From Tanytarsus gracilentus (lineage: Eukaryota; Arthropoda; Insecta; Diptera; Chironomidae), in assembly GCA_038502055.1 (NCBI GenBank), contig JAXRKN010000042.1, positions 3,844,001-3,908,000 on the forward strand: a stretch of DNA of 64,000 nucleotides. The letters are read 5' to 3'. A model generated the notes under the pieces. That model had not been told where the DNA came from. It made no database searches and saw nothing but the letters and a program-made list of their open reading frames with translations. The translations under genes and the position numbers were made by a program. Below, in pieces: positions 12,731 through 24,086 of this stretch (positions are counted from its first letter, which is position 1; each line of letters starts with the position of its first letter).

Positions 12731-14670
12731 TTTGTTTTATTGTTTCAAAAAAATTCACGTTTTTAATAATTTATTTAGTTAGGATATAAGAAAAGCTATG
12801 CAAAAATTCACTTTCACTTTTTTGTTCTGAAGCGTCTTGAAGTCAAAAGGGAACTGAATTGACCTGCGGTTGCGAGCTATGAAAAAATGTTTGTGGCGTG
12901 CTTTTGATGCTTGAAACTCATTATAGTGTGAGCTAGAAAAGGACGAGAATTATATTCGTTTGGTCAAGACTTTGTGTAATTGTTTGGGGTGTGAGAATTT
13001 CATTGGGGTGAGTGACTGAATTAAATATTTAGTGAGAACGTCAAAAAACATGAAACTAATGACAATAATAATTTACTTAATATATATAAAAAAAACTTGA
13101 TTTGACCATCTTAGAAAAATCGAGAAACTGAATAAAGTAGTGGGAGGAGTTGGGAAAATATTGATAAATAGATATTTCAGTTTTGATGAGTTGTTTTTTA
13201 ACTGATCCTGTAGTGATTTGATTTATCAATCATAATTGAAAAATGCAACTCATTAATTTTTTTGAATCCCTGCTCAATGTTCCCTTAAGGAATTTTTCAT
13301 AATCCCTTCAAATGTTAGATTTATTTTTCCATGTTTATTTGGAAGCGCTTATTATAATGAGACACATGTCACCACAGGTGTAGTTTTTATTAAGTGCAAA
13401 TGGATGTTCACGCATGCTATTTTTGTTAATTGAACACAATTACGCAAAAACTAAAAACAGTTTTCTTTATATGAAATTAAAAGTTCTCAATATGAATGTT
13501 TCGAACTGATTTTTATTTTTATACTTCAAATAAAATTAAAAATATAAGATGTAAGTGTTTAGAAAACAAACTGTTTAAAAAAGTAATAATAGTTTTTTAC
13601 ATACTTGTGTTCAAATAGGAAGCTATCTTCCCCTTTATTTTCTCTTCAATTTTATGCTTCCATTATTTATTTAAATATATTCGATATTTGTTTCAAATTA
13701 TTCCAATTTCCATGTACATTAATGATTTCGAAAAAAAAATGTCGTTTTGTTTTAAGGTATTTTTCAAGTTCTCATTGTAATACTGGGTTGTTGACCGAAA
13801 TTATGAGATCGATATTTTTGGAGTTCACTTAGAAATAAAAAACGCTTTCAATTCTTCTTATTCTTGTTGTCCGTTTTGGAAAATTCCAGAGCAACAGACG
13901 AAGGACAACAAAGTAACAAAGTTTTCTTTGCAAGCTAGCTTTTGAGACCGAATTTGCATAAAAATCAACGTAGATATACATTAATTATAGCAGCGTTAAC
14001 ACGCGATTGCTAGAAAAAATTTAGACGGTCTTAAACTTTTTTGCACTTATTCTTGAAAAAATTAGAAATAATTTTTTTTAACAAAACTTTAATAAAAGTA
14101 GTCTTTTGGTAAATTCTATTTTTTTACCAAAATCTAAATTCAATTTTATTTGGTAAATTCATAAACTTTCTCTTTGAACTTTTTTATTTTCGTCTCTTAT
14201 TCTTGGAATTCTTGAGTATTTTGAATAATTAGCAATATTTAATTTGATATTAAAGCTCAAAGTTGAAGGCTGCTAAAAGGTTTTTGAACTCATTTTACGC
14301 ACTGGCGTGACTTATGAGTGATGTACATAATGTAAAGAGTCATTACCAAAAGTGATGAGGTAGAGGAAGAAAGAATTATCGGTTTTTCATTGGAAACAGA
14401 GACCTAACTTTATGTTTCAAAAAAAATAATTTTGCAACTGTAGTCATTAGTAAATGTTTGTAAATTTATTTGATAAATTTGATGACTAATGAGTAATAAG
14501 TCATTTATTTACTCAGAAATGCTTGATTCTCTCAAAATATCACTGTAATATACTCTCTGTATACTTCAAGACATTCATGCATTCATTCACATCGATCATG
14601 ATTCATAAACGACATATTTTATGAGTATTTTGAGAGAAAAAGTGAATAGTAACAATTTGAAGTTGATGAC
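12731..14670. other. Intergenic region upstream of tetraspanin and nuclease genes
   Basis: About 1.9 kb between two divergent start codons. It is AT-rich with no credible ORF, tRNA or repeat. The relatively GC-richer stretch at about 12830-12930 could be the tetraspanin promoter or a 5' UTR exon, since it lies just upstream of the first coding exon; this is a guess. Confidence 0.45.
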
Positions 14671-16053
14671 ATGAGGTTCATAATTTTATTTAATCTGTTT
14701 GCTCTGCTATCAAACCTAGAAATAATTCAATGTCGTAAGTATTAGAAAAAGTTTTAAAATTAAAGATAATTAAAAATTTTGTTCTTTAAGAGTGCACAAT
14801 AGACATTCGGATGGATTTAAATAGATCAAGTTCTGGTGCAACGTATAGAGAACCCGTCTTTTTGAAATATATTGATAGTGAATATAAATTAATGATTCCA
14901 ACAAATGGCGAACTCATATTTAGAGAAAATGAAAATGCGTTTATTTCTTGTACCTCAGATGGGCGACCAAACACTTTAATATTTAGTAATTTATAATGAG
15001 TCGTTTGTGTGCACGCATTTTTAAGTTTTAAGTTTTTTTTTATAGATGCCAAACAAAGTAGCACGATCATTTGTTTATCAGGAAAAAAGTTCAAAATAAA
15101 CAATAAACAGCATGATGTGTCGGATTTCAATGAATGTGCAAATACTGTAACAGGAAGTGTGATAAATAAAAATCGCATTTGTGGCGGTGGTGATGGCGTC
15201 GAAATGCATATTGGCTTCAGCGATGAGCGAGGGTTTGCTAATCTGATTGATGTTTGCTATAGTAAAAAGCGAGGCTCCGCTATTTTCACGCGCCATATAA
15301 TTTATGGACAAACCATTAAGAATTCAATGAAAGCTTCTACGCGTCCATCTAATTTTAAAACAACGGAACTTCCCTTAAATATTTCAGCCACATCGTCATT
15401 TACAAAAGTCAAACAGTTAGAGAGATTTACACAAATTTTCGGAAACCGTGATGTAGCTGAAGGCTTTCTTAACACAACGTTTTTGGCACGTGGTCATCTA
15501 ACACCGGGTAATTATACATTTTTCCATAAATTTAAAAAATCCACAAATTTAAACGATGTTCAATTAATTGAAATTAGATGCAGACATGATATTTTTCTCG
15601 CATCAATGGGCGACGTATTACTATATAAATGTGGTTCCTCAATTTCAAAGCATAAATAATGGGAATTGGAAGCATATCGAGAACGCGGTCAGAACAAAAG
15701 CAGCTCAATTAAAAAGGGAGCTTGAGATATTTACCGGTGGACACGAAATTTTGAAATTAAACAATAAGAAAATATCGTTAGAAAAGAATGCTTTAGAGGT
15801 TCCCAAGTGGATATGGAAAATTATTAAAGATAAAGAAAGCAACGCTGGTATAGGTTTTCTTACGTTCAACAATGCTTTTGCGCTAAGTTCATCTCATTTA
15901 TGTAAAGACATATGTGAAGAATACGGATGGGACTGGAAGGATCGCAAATCTTATGCGAAAGGTTACACGATTTGCTGCAAAATAGATGAATTGATGTCTG
16001 CCATTGCGTCGATTCCAAACTCTGCCAGAGCAACTTATGTGTTGCAAAAATAA
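14671..16053 (+). CDS. Secreted DNA/RNA non-specific endonuclease (insect dsRNase type)
   Basis: Inferred exons 14671-14734, 14791-14985, 15046-15507 and 15578-16053; 398 residues, all introns in phase 1. It has a signal peptide (MRFIILFNLFALLSN). The C-terminal two thirds form an Endonuclease_NS fold with the catalytic block ARGHLTPDADMIF around residues 233-246. Its histidine is the general base. The metal-site block is INVVPQFQSINNGNW. Joining exons 3 and 4 is required to complete the DxD-like block after RGH, which confirms the splice. Cysteines are abundant, as in extracellular enzymes. Insect homologues are secreted into gut or haemolymph and degrade double-stranded RNA, which lowers RNAi efficiency; that role is inferred from family. 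The stop codon is 58 bp from the stop of the convergent GPCR gene. Confidence 0.92.
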
Positions 16054-16111
16054 AACTTCAAAAAGAATAAATAAAAACGCTTATTTTAATTTATAGTTTA
16101 ATGCGTTCCAT

Positions 16112-17698
16112 TTATTCATTGGAAGCACCTATTTCATGTGTATTTGATGTTATAATTGATGTATTTGTTAAGTTTGATAGTTGTGTGGTCCTTTCAGATG
16201 AAGCATCTCTAACTTTTTTCTTCAAGAAAATTTGACAGCATGAGTATTGTTCAAATCTTCTTGAAAGAAGTCGAATGGAGTTCGTTCTGAAGCCATTGTG
16301 CCACCAACAGTAAATTAGCGGATTGAGAAGGCTATTGGAAAATGAGATAATAGCTAGAGGACCTACAATAATGAGTTTGAGCTGATAGCAGTATTCTGAA
16401 TTGTTTTGTTGATCACAATAGACGTACATAGTGGAAACTATGAAATATGGAACCTAACGTATGATTTTTATTTTTTTAATCGAGAAAAATGTCTTTAATG
16501 TCCTACCTACCCATGTCAGTAGATAGCTTATTGTTGAGAAAATTACAACTTTAATTGCTTTCCATTTGCTTGGTGGTTTTCTTCTAATTTCTTCTATCGT
16601 TCTTGATGATTTTTTCTCCCAACAACAAAATAAATTTGTTAGTTTCGACAATCGATTTAACTTTAAATTACCCTCCGATTCTTGACATATATCCGTGTTT
16701 CTCCCCCGAAAGAAGCGTAAATTATTCTCTGTGTCAATCTCCAAAGAAAGTTTATTGAGTTCATCAATTTTACTTAGTGCTCTATGCAATATTATTCCAT
16801 ACAGAATAAAAATAATTAGAATTGGAATTGTACCTGAGCATTAAAGTTGCAATTTAGTATTTGCACGAAAAAAAAAAATATTCACATTGCATTACCTAAC
16901 AAAGTTGTGGCTAATACAAGCCCAGGAGTAAGTAGAATAAACCAGCATTGTTCTGAACTAATTCGACCCCAAAAAGACGGAATTAATGAAATTAAAAGTC
17001 CCACAGAGATGCCTAAAAATACATAGGTATTAAAATGGAAAAAATAATAAAATAATTTAATTATATAATAAACTGTTGTAAGTTATTAAAAAAATAAAAA
17101 AGTAAAAAATTTCATACAGTTTTTAAGAACCTACTAATAGACCATGAAACTGTAGTTAAAACTCGAACTCGCCTCGGAAACATATACTTTTGATAATGTA
17201 TCCCACGTAAAATATATAAAAATCGATCAATAGCAACCAACAGGACGGAATAAACTGACTGGAGAGATGTTGACACTATCATGCCTGAAAGTGTAATATC
17301 ATAAGAAGTAACACTTGACATAGAATTAAACGAAGTTCATTTTTGAAAAAAATGAACTTACCTAATTGAAGAGCACATGAAAATTCATTTCTACTCGGAT
17401 AATAGTGGCCAAATAAGACAGTCACGCTCATACATAAGTTTGAGAGACCAAGATTTCCCAAAAACATGTAACAATTAGATGGATGTTGTCCTAATCAAAT
17501 TATTTTTAAACGAAATATATACTATTAAAATCACAATTCTCTTTTTTCGATATATACGTCATGAAACCTACGCATTTCAATTAGGAGACCGCTTGAATAA
17601 ACCACTACTGAGTTGAGAATTATACCAGATATGCTTAAAGTGGGAATGAAAATTGCATAAAGACGCAATCCTAGCGCCTGCTCGATGGTCGAATCCAT
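16112..17698 (-). CDS. Orphan rhodopsin-like (class A) GPCR
   Basis: Inferred exons 17698-17572, 17490-17362, 17284-17135, 17012-16896, 16833-16511 and 16453-16112; 395 residues with consistent phases. Seven hydrophobic segments are visible: TM1 (AIFIPTLSISGIILNSVVV), TM2 (MFLGNLGLSNLCMSVTVLF), TM3 ending in the DRF variant of the DRY motif (LLVAIDRFLYIL), TM4, TM5, TM6 (VVIFSTISYLLTWVGVPYF) and TM7 with NPLIY (SNSLLNPLIYCWW). Each TM3-side cysteine partner appears present (FSCALQ). The third intracellular loop is long (about 85 residues) and polar. The very short extracellular N-terminus argues against a large glycoprotein-hormone type; a small-molecule or lipid ligand is possible but unproven. 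Ligand and orthologue are not recognised. Confidence 0.85.
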
Positions 17699-18631
17699 TT
17701 TAAGCTATCTATTCGTTTAGTTTATTTATCTTCAAATGCACTGAGAAACTAAAAAATTATTCGATTTTTTCTCTTGATATTAAAGCTTGAATACACATAC
17801 ATGCCATTATCAATCTTTTCTGTTTACTTTCTGAAGATATATGTTTGTTGCTGTTTTTCACAAACTTGTCGATAATAATCTTTAAATAGATAAAAACTGA
17901 TTCATAAAGTGAATGAAAATATTGTGAACGCTTTAAAGTAACGCTTTTATTTGAAATAATTGAGATATTGCGCATGCGATTTGGAAAATGAAATGTATTT
18001 TGGTTTGAAGATTTTTTAAATTTTTTAGATACAGAATTTTATTTAAATTTATTTTAAATTGTGTGTGCAATGATGTAAGTTTAAGAAGTTATAAAAAATA
18101 AAATAAAAAATACTCTTTTAAAACTTTACTGTCTTTCCAGGATTCCATTAAATGATTCTCTTGCAAAATTTTCACATACTTTTCATATTTTCTTCCTATT
18201 TCCAATTTTCCATTTGTGATGATTTGAAATGAGAAATGGCTACCAGTTTTCGGAGTGAAAAAGTGTATTAAATCGTATGGATGACAAACAAAACACATTT
18301 GATCGTTATTTAGACATAAGGAACAATAGAGAAATCGTGTCATGAACGTGTCGTGTGTGAAAACAAGAAAGAAACTTTTGAAGTAAAAATTTAGGGTGGG
18401 TTTGAATGGATATGAATAATGAGAGTATCCCTCTAAAAAGTTAAATTGAGGATTGTAAATCATAACAAATAGTAATAAGCAAGATTTAATTAACCCAAAT
18501 AAAAAATTTTAAGTGATTTTTTATCTGATATTGATTTTTGCAAAAGCTAATTTTTTTTTGTTAAATAGTTTTAAGTAACACTATTCCACTAAATAAATAA
18601 ATAATTTACGATTCATTTTGTAAAGACACAA
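17699..18631. other. Divergent intergenic region, GPCR / bili
   Basis: This holds the promoters of the minus-strand GPCR and plus-strand bili and one doubtful ORF (18089-18463, described separately). Otherwise it is AT-rich, and a 72-codon minus ORF at 17757-17975 has no supporting features. Confidence 0.4.
18089..18463 (-). CDS. Doubtful ORF, possibly a gene fragment
   Basis: A 124-codon single-exon ORF between the GPCR and bili. The frame is open a further 15 codons upstream through a hydrophobic stretch (KSCLLLFVM) without another ATG. The predicted product is aromatic-rich with a small cysteine cluster (CSLCLNNDQMCFVC) and a charged C-terminal third. I do not recognise it. The cysteine/aromatic pattern faintly recalls the N-terminal region of divergent ionotropic receptors, but no ligand-binding or membrane part follows, so it could be an IR remnant or a chance ORF in AT-rich DNA. 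Confidence 0.22.
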   Translation of the reverse strand: MIYNPQFNFLEGYSHYSYPFKPTLNFYFKSFFLVFTHDTFMTRFLYCSLCLNNDQMCFVCHPYDLIHFFTPKTGSHFSFQIITNGKLEIGRKYEKYVKILQENHLMESWKDSKVLKEYFLFYFL

Positions 18632-21390
18632 ATGGATCAAAAGCAGCAACTCAATTCATCGATTGAATCATCTGCAAATCAGAGCTCAAAAAATAAAACT
18701 CAAATGAACTCAGGAAATTATATAAATGTTGTGCCAATGGCAGTTGTCAACTCTGGCGTGCAGTTTCATTCTCGTCGGAAATATCCCAATCCCACTCCAC
18801 AAGTGACATCCGACTATTCGTAAATAAAGTGCAAAAGCATTAGAGTTTTGCATTAAATAGTTTCCTATCATTTAATTTAGTTCACGCGTCTATCTTGGTG
18901 ACTACATTCGAGACCGTTGTCGAGAGGATGTTTCAAATTCATATTACTCAATCCCTCAAGTGCAAAATTCTTCTCACCATCAACATACTGTTGCAACTTC
19001 CACGAATGATGTAAATTAGTTAATATTTTTTTGGGGAATAATTTAAAAAATGCTATTATTTCTTATAAAGTGCGATGTTGAGCAAGCAAACAGCGGCAGT
19101 AATTCCAATAGTTTAATCATAACTCCAACAAGTACACTCCAAATTCATCAGTCATCTCAAGCATCGAATTTACCATTAAATTCGAACCAACAGCAAACTA
19201 TTGCCCCATCATCTGTGCTATATCGTGTCGTGCCTACAAATTATGGTAATAACTCAAATGCATCGAGTATGACGCGCAATGAAACGGATAGCTATGCAAA
19301 AAATAACGGTGAGGATTTTTCATCAAGCGTGTTTGTTGAACATTGCCCAATTTTATGCTTTCATTTAAGGTCCAACTCCAAGTACAAACACCTATCAACA
19401 ACAACAACAATCCCAGTTAAATAGCTCGCAGGATACTCAACCACAGCAGCTTTTATTGCATCAGCAATCATCGAATATATCAAATAGTAACAGCAACATA
19501 ATAAATGCAAATACTTATGGCGGTTTCAATAGCTCCACTGCTACTGTCTCATCAACTGGTTATGGAAACATTTCAAATCAAACTATACCGAGACCAATGC
19601 AAAAAGTATTTTTGCTACGCAGTAATAAAGAATTTAGTATATTTCATTAACTTACCTTTGCAGGTCATACCGACGGTTGTATATTTGATGTCTCGTATTG
19701 CGGTACACATGGAAATTGAAGGTACAGCACAGTGTCCATCGCAGGTTATGTTGGCTGCTGCGCTTGGTTGTGAGGAACTAGGAATTTCGAACAAGCTTTT
19801 GGCACAGAGTGTTTTTGGACTATGGATGGCGAGTTCTTTGCTAGAGATTCAATTAAAGCCCCATCATCGTCCTTACGCGGGTGATTCTACCTAAAAATAT
19901 ATATACTTGAAGCATTTATCTTGATATTTTTTTTTATTTTTTTAGTGCGAGTAGCGTGGTCAAGTTTGCTGGAAAAAAATACACATGGAAATGAAATTGA
20001 CAAATGCTCTGACGAACCTATGACAACTCTCCGCAGAAATGTATTTTATTTAAGACGTGATGAGGAGAAAATCAAGTAAATTTGTAGTTAAACAACTTGT
20101 AGTTGGTTTTTCATTATATATGTATTAAATCTACATAATCCTAGGGATCCTCGGATTGTGGAACTTCTTTACGAAGAGGCACGTCATAATGTCCTCCTAG
20201 GAAGGTATATTATGGAACCAGCACATCTGATTATGCTAGGAGGTATTCAGGCTCGCATTGAACTTGGCCCTTATAATGCCCATACACACACAATTAGCTG
20301 GTTTCGGTACTAAACTAATTTGATTTGTAACGAGTAGCAGTCTTTTTTAAAAAATATTTTTTTTTGCATTTTAGGGAGAATCAATTTAGGTTTTTACCAG
20401 CGCACGTGGCGAGAAATTCTAATTGGTCATGGCTTCCATATAGTCGTCAAAACTCGGCAGAAGTAAGACTATTAGAACAATTTAAGCGGGTTCCAACTAC
20501 TGCTACAACAAGGAAATTAATGCGAAAATATTTAGAATTCTGCTGGGCTCTACCATTCTATGGGTGAATTGCAAAATTGTTTATTTATTTATCGTTCATG
20601 TTAAAAATACGATTGATTCCTTTTTAGTGCCGCCTTCTTTCACGGACAAGTCGAGCAGCCTATTAGGGGTCTTATGAGTTTTTTCCAGCAAAAAGACATT
20701 CCAGTAATCGTTGCAATTAATGAAAAAGGATTTTTTATCATCGATAATTCAGACTGTGTACGTTATTTATACATAATTTTAAATTTTAAATTCATTAATT
20801 ATTTGTTAGACGCTACTGATCGGTCTCAAATATGAGGAGTTTTCTTGGGACTTTGCAAAAAATTCGAATGAAGATCCTGAATGTTTGCCATGCCTATTTA
20901 TTCAAGTACGGTTAATTTTCTTGTGTGTATTGTCATTCAACTTTTCTAAACTACTATAATTTTTTAGTTTGGTGCTGTTGAAAATGGAATATCGGTAACT
21001 AAATTAATGCAGGTATTTTCGAGGCAAGCCGCGATGATGGATGCTATCATTTCTCATTTTTCTGAAATTAAACGTCGAAAAGATGAATCGGAGCCAACAG
21101 AAAATGTCATCGAAGATGGTAAGAATGGTTAAAAATATGAACGATTTTTCCTATTCGCGAACTCTTGGTGAAACGGAAAAATATAAAGAAAAACTTTACA
21201 AACATTTAGATTTAAATTTTATTGAAAATATATAAATCTTTTTATTATTTTATTTAAAGAGCCCAATTTAATTCAAAATAATGGAATAGGAGCGTTAAGC
21301 AACAAATTTTCGCGTCTAACACTTGCAACTTTTGACGAAGAAGGGAGATGTATAAGTGGGCAAGTTGGTTCTCTAACGATTAGCTATTAA
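18632..21390 (+). CDS. bili: FERM-domain protein FRMD8/Bili
   Basis: Inferred exons: 18632-18819, 18881-19010, 19071-19308, 19370-19605, 19664-19880, 19946-20075, 20145-20306, 20375-20563, 20628-20757, 20810-20905, 20968-21118 and 21260-21390; 665 residues, all phases agree. The first 260 residues are polar, with Gln/Ser/Asn-rich stretches. The FERM region then runs to about residue 600. Segments that match FRMD8 include LWMASSLLEIQLKPHHRPY, LLYEEARHNVLLGRY, ALPFYGAAFFHGQVEQPI, and LLIGLKYEEFSWDF. Bili (Band4.1 inhibitor LRP interactor) in Drosophila binds the Wnt co-receptor Arrow and dampens Wnt signalling. Mammalian FRMD8 stabilises iRhom/ADAM17 at the plasma membrane. The long polar N-terminus is a fly-side addition relative to mammalian FRMD8. 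The gene is convergent with loki, with 209 bp between stops. Confidence 0.93.
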
Positions 21391-21599
21391 CATTTAATCA
21401 TACTTTGTGATGATTGTATTTAGTTTTGAAAATGAAAATAAACATGGCTCAGAAAAGCTTTGTATTGACTTAATAATATAAAAAAATAAAGAAAATTTTC
21501 AAAAAATATGCTCAATATATGCGGCTGATTGCCTATCACGATATGCTTGTCAGGTACATTTTATTCCCTATCGATGAAAAAACTCTGTTTGAGTTGCAT

Positions 21600-23818
21600 T
21601 TAGCCGAGTCGAGGGCGCTTTGAGTATTGTATATTATTATCATTGATAGCGACATTTTCCAAATTCTTGCCGATCTCTTCAGTAAAAGTGTCATCATCAC
21701 CCTCATATTGCTATTTATAATAAATAAAATTATCGGTGGTTATTTTATGCATTTTCGTAATTTTTTAAAAATAACAATGCAATAGAAAAATGGAAGATAC
21801 TTATTGAAATTAATGAAAGTTGTAAAGTACCTCATATAAGTCCTCAAGAAGAGCATCAAGGCGGCGATTATTATGTGGATCTCGCATCCAGCCATGACGA
21901 AGGAGAAGACTAATTTCCCAGCGATTAACAGGATTCACTTGAAGCATCAATCTTACAAAATGCTTTGATGATTCTGAAACCTGTGTAAAATTAATGAAAA
22001 CTTTTATTCTTGTCAGCAGTACATCGTGACTTACGTGTTCGAAAGTGCGTTGTGGAAAGTGAAATTTTCCCTTTCTAATCAAATCTTCGAGTGTCTCTTT
22101 GCGCTTGTCGTCTTTGTAAAATGGGAAAGTACCTAAAATATTCAAATTTTAAAATAAATCTAGACAATATTAAAATTCACGGAAATTACCTGAGAGCATG
22201 GCATAGAGCACAACACCGGCAGACCAAATATCCACTTTGTAGGTATAGTTGATTTCGTTGTTTATGATTTCAGGACTTGCATAAAGCTTGGTTCCGCACA
22301 CAGTGTTACTGTTTTGCAAAATTTTGCTCAAACCAAAGTCGGAGATTTTCAACAGAGGCGAACTACCGTGGTCACTTAACAATAGATTATCGCACTTAAT
22401 ATCACGGTGAGCAATTCCCTTGCTGTGCATGTATGCAAGTCCAAGAAGCAATTGAAGATTGAAGAATTTGGAGTCAGCTTCAGTTAAGCGTCCGTGTTCC
22501 TGGATTCGATGAAGAAGATCACCGCCAAACATCATTGGAATTAGGATTATCAGATTGGATGGTGTGTTGAAATACTTTATTAGCTCCAAAATGTGTGGAT
22601 TTTTCATTCTGCTCATAATATCCACTTCTCGCATTAAATTTTCATTAAACTTTTCGATATCAGCAAGGCCGGAATGCTGCTTTTTCTTAATATTTTTCAA
22701 AGCATAGGTGGAAAATCCAAAATTATCATTTGGTTTGACTTCAAAAGTTAAATAGACATGTCCATTGCCGCCACTTCCGATTGAATCTCCAACAAAGTAG
22801 TCTTTCAGTTCCTTGCAGGCTGGCAATTGTGCAGCAGTATTATTCTTATAGCTGAAGCAAAATAGCGGAGTATTTTTCGACAACTTAATAATATCACCGT
22901 CTCGAAGAAGTCTGTTGTCTCCTACGTTAAGCTTTAAATCATTTACGTAGAGTCCATTGCGCCCGACAACATAGATAGCAACTGGAAGTTGTTTGTATTG
23001 GAAATCGGTGCAATGATTTGGCGAGAATTTTTCCAAGTAGAAGTGAACCTTGCTGATGTGACCATAGGAGGACATATTTGCGAAGTCGTTGCGATCGAAC
23101 ACATAGAACTTGTCAAATTCACGTTGAGCTTCACGTCCAAACCCGAACTTGTTACATTGATAAGAGAATTCTAAAATAAAAAATTTCAAAGTCCACTCAT
23201 GGATGGTGCCTCGTAACCCACTTGTAACAGATCAGTATTGGAAATGTAATTATGAAGATGCCTTAAAGGAGTCAAAAGAGAAGCCATGACCTTAACCTTT
23301 TCCACTGTGTTCCATTTTCCATTTTCATATCCATACAATTCGATTCCTGATCCAACTACGAGTTCAACGACATCCATGAACCCATATAAGAGAAATTTTG
23401 TATGAAAATGGACGTTATGGCTGTCAGTGGCACGACCCATGGTCATGACCCAAAAAATTCCTAAAATGGGCGAATATAGACCCTAAGAGCTACCATCTGG
23501 CGAAAACTAAATGTCTCTAGGTAGCTCAGGGTCTAAGATCACGATGGAACAGACGGACAGACGGAATCACGAGCATATAAGCGTTACCAAAAATCGTGTG
23601 GGTTACGCTAAAACTATGTTAAATGTATGCTCATTGGTTGGCAAATCAGAAATTAGTGAAAAACATTGATTGTCATACTCAAATAAATTTTTGTACTCAC
23701 CAATGACAAAGTTTTGTTTGAAAAGAGTTTTGAGTGAGCAGTACTGTGTTTGCTGTTCCACTGTTGAGTGATACTCTTCTTGTGTATCTTCTTGTGAATA
23801 ATATTCTTGCGTCTCCAT
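21600..23818 (-). CDS. lok: Checkpoint kinase 2 (Loki)
   Basis: Inferred exons 23818-23701, 23170-22190, 22132-22035, 21980-21831 and 21710-21600; 485 residues. An N-terminal SQ/TQ cluster (YSQEDTQEEYH, QQTQYCS) supplies ATM/ATR-type phosphorylation sites. The FHA domain, about residues 45-150, has GR, SKVH and NGLYVND phosphothreonine-binding landmarks. The Ser/Thr kinase domain, about 155-440, has the glycine loop GSGGNGHVY, catalytic lysine YALKNIKK, HRDIKCDN, DFGLSK and GTKLYASPE. A basic tail (SKRPRLG) may be a nuclear signal. Chk2 kinases relay DNA double-strand-break signals to p53 and apoptosis. Intron 1 is 530 bp, far longer than the others, because it holds a mobile-element-like insert (23212-23607). 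The ATG lies 268 bp from the divergent caliban ATG, so the two probably share a promoter region. Confidence 0.96.
23212..23607. mobile_element. MITE-like element in loki intron 1
   Basis: A 396-bp block bounded by a 10-bp perfect terminal inverted repeat (cgtaacccac at 23212-23221, gtgggttacg at 23598-23607). Its base composition is visibly less AT-rich than the surrounding intron. It includes a tandem gacggacagacgg motif at 23554-23566. Both flanks show the dinucleotide CT (23210-23211 and 23608-23609), a possible but weak target duplication. An 86-codon minus-strand ORF spans part of it and resembles no transposase I know. A non-autonomous DNA transposon is the simplest reading. Confidence 0.5.
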
Positions 23819-24086
23819 TTTCGTCAGTAAAAGGCGTCTTAAATATCTTTTGAAACTATTTTTTTCGTAATTTTAGCAGAAATGTTTTTTGCCGGTCTTG
23901 TCACGTTTTTAATCTTTAAGTGTGTGCGTGTGATACAGAAGAACCTACATAAGATCAAAAACCTGTTCAAGTTGAATTTTTCTAATTTGAAAGGTTTTAA
24001 TGAATAAATATAAAGGCACATATTTTTTTAAAAAGATAAAATTTTGATAACTTGTGGTTTCTCAGCAAATTTTGATAGTTAAAAAG
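23819..24086. promoter_or_regulatory. Probable bidirectional promoter, loki / caliban
   Basis: Only 268 bp separate the two divergent start codons, so both transcription starts and 5' UTRs must fit here unless upstream exons exist. No TATA box stands out in a sequence this AT-rich. Confidence 0.45.

Noticed and set aside
23186..23446. 86-codon minus ORF in loki intron 1
   Set aside because: It begins inside the inverted-repeat element, matches no transposase motif known to me, and is not in a loki exon.
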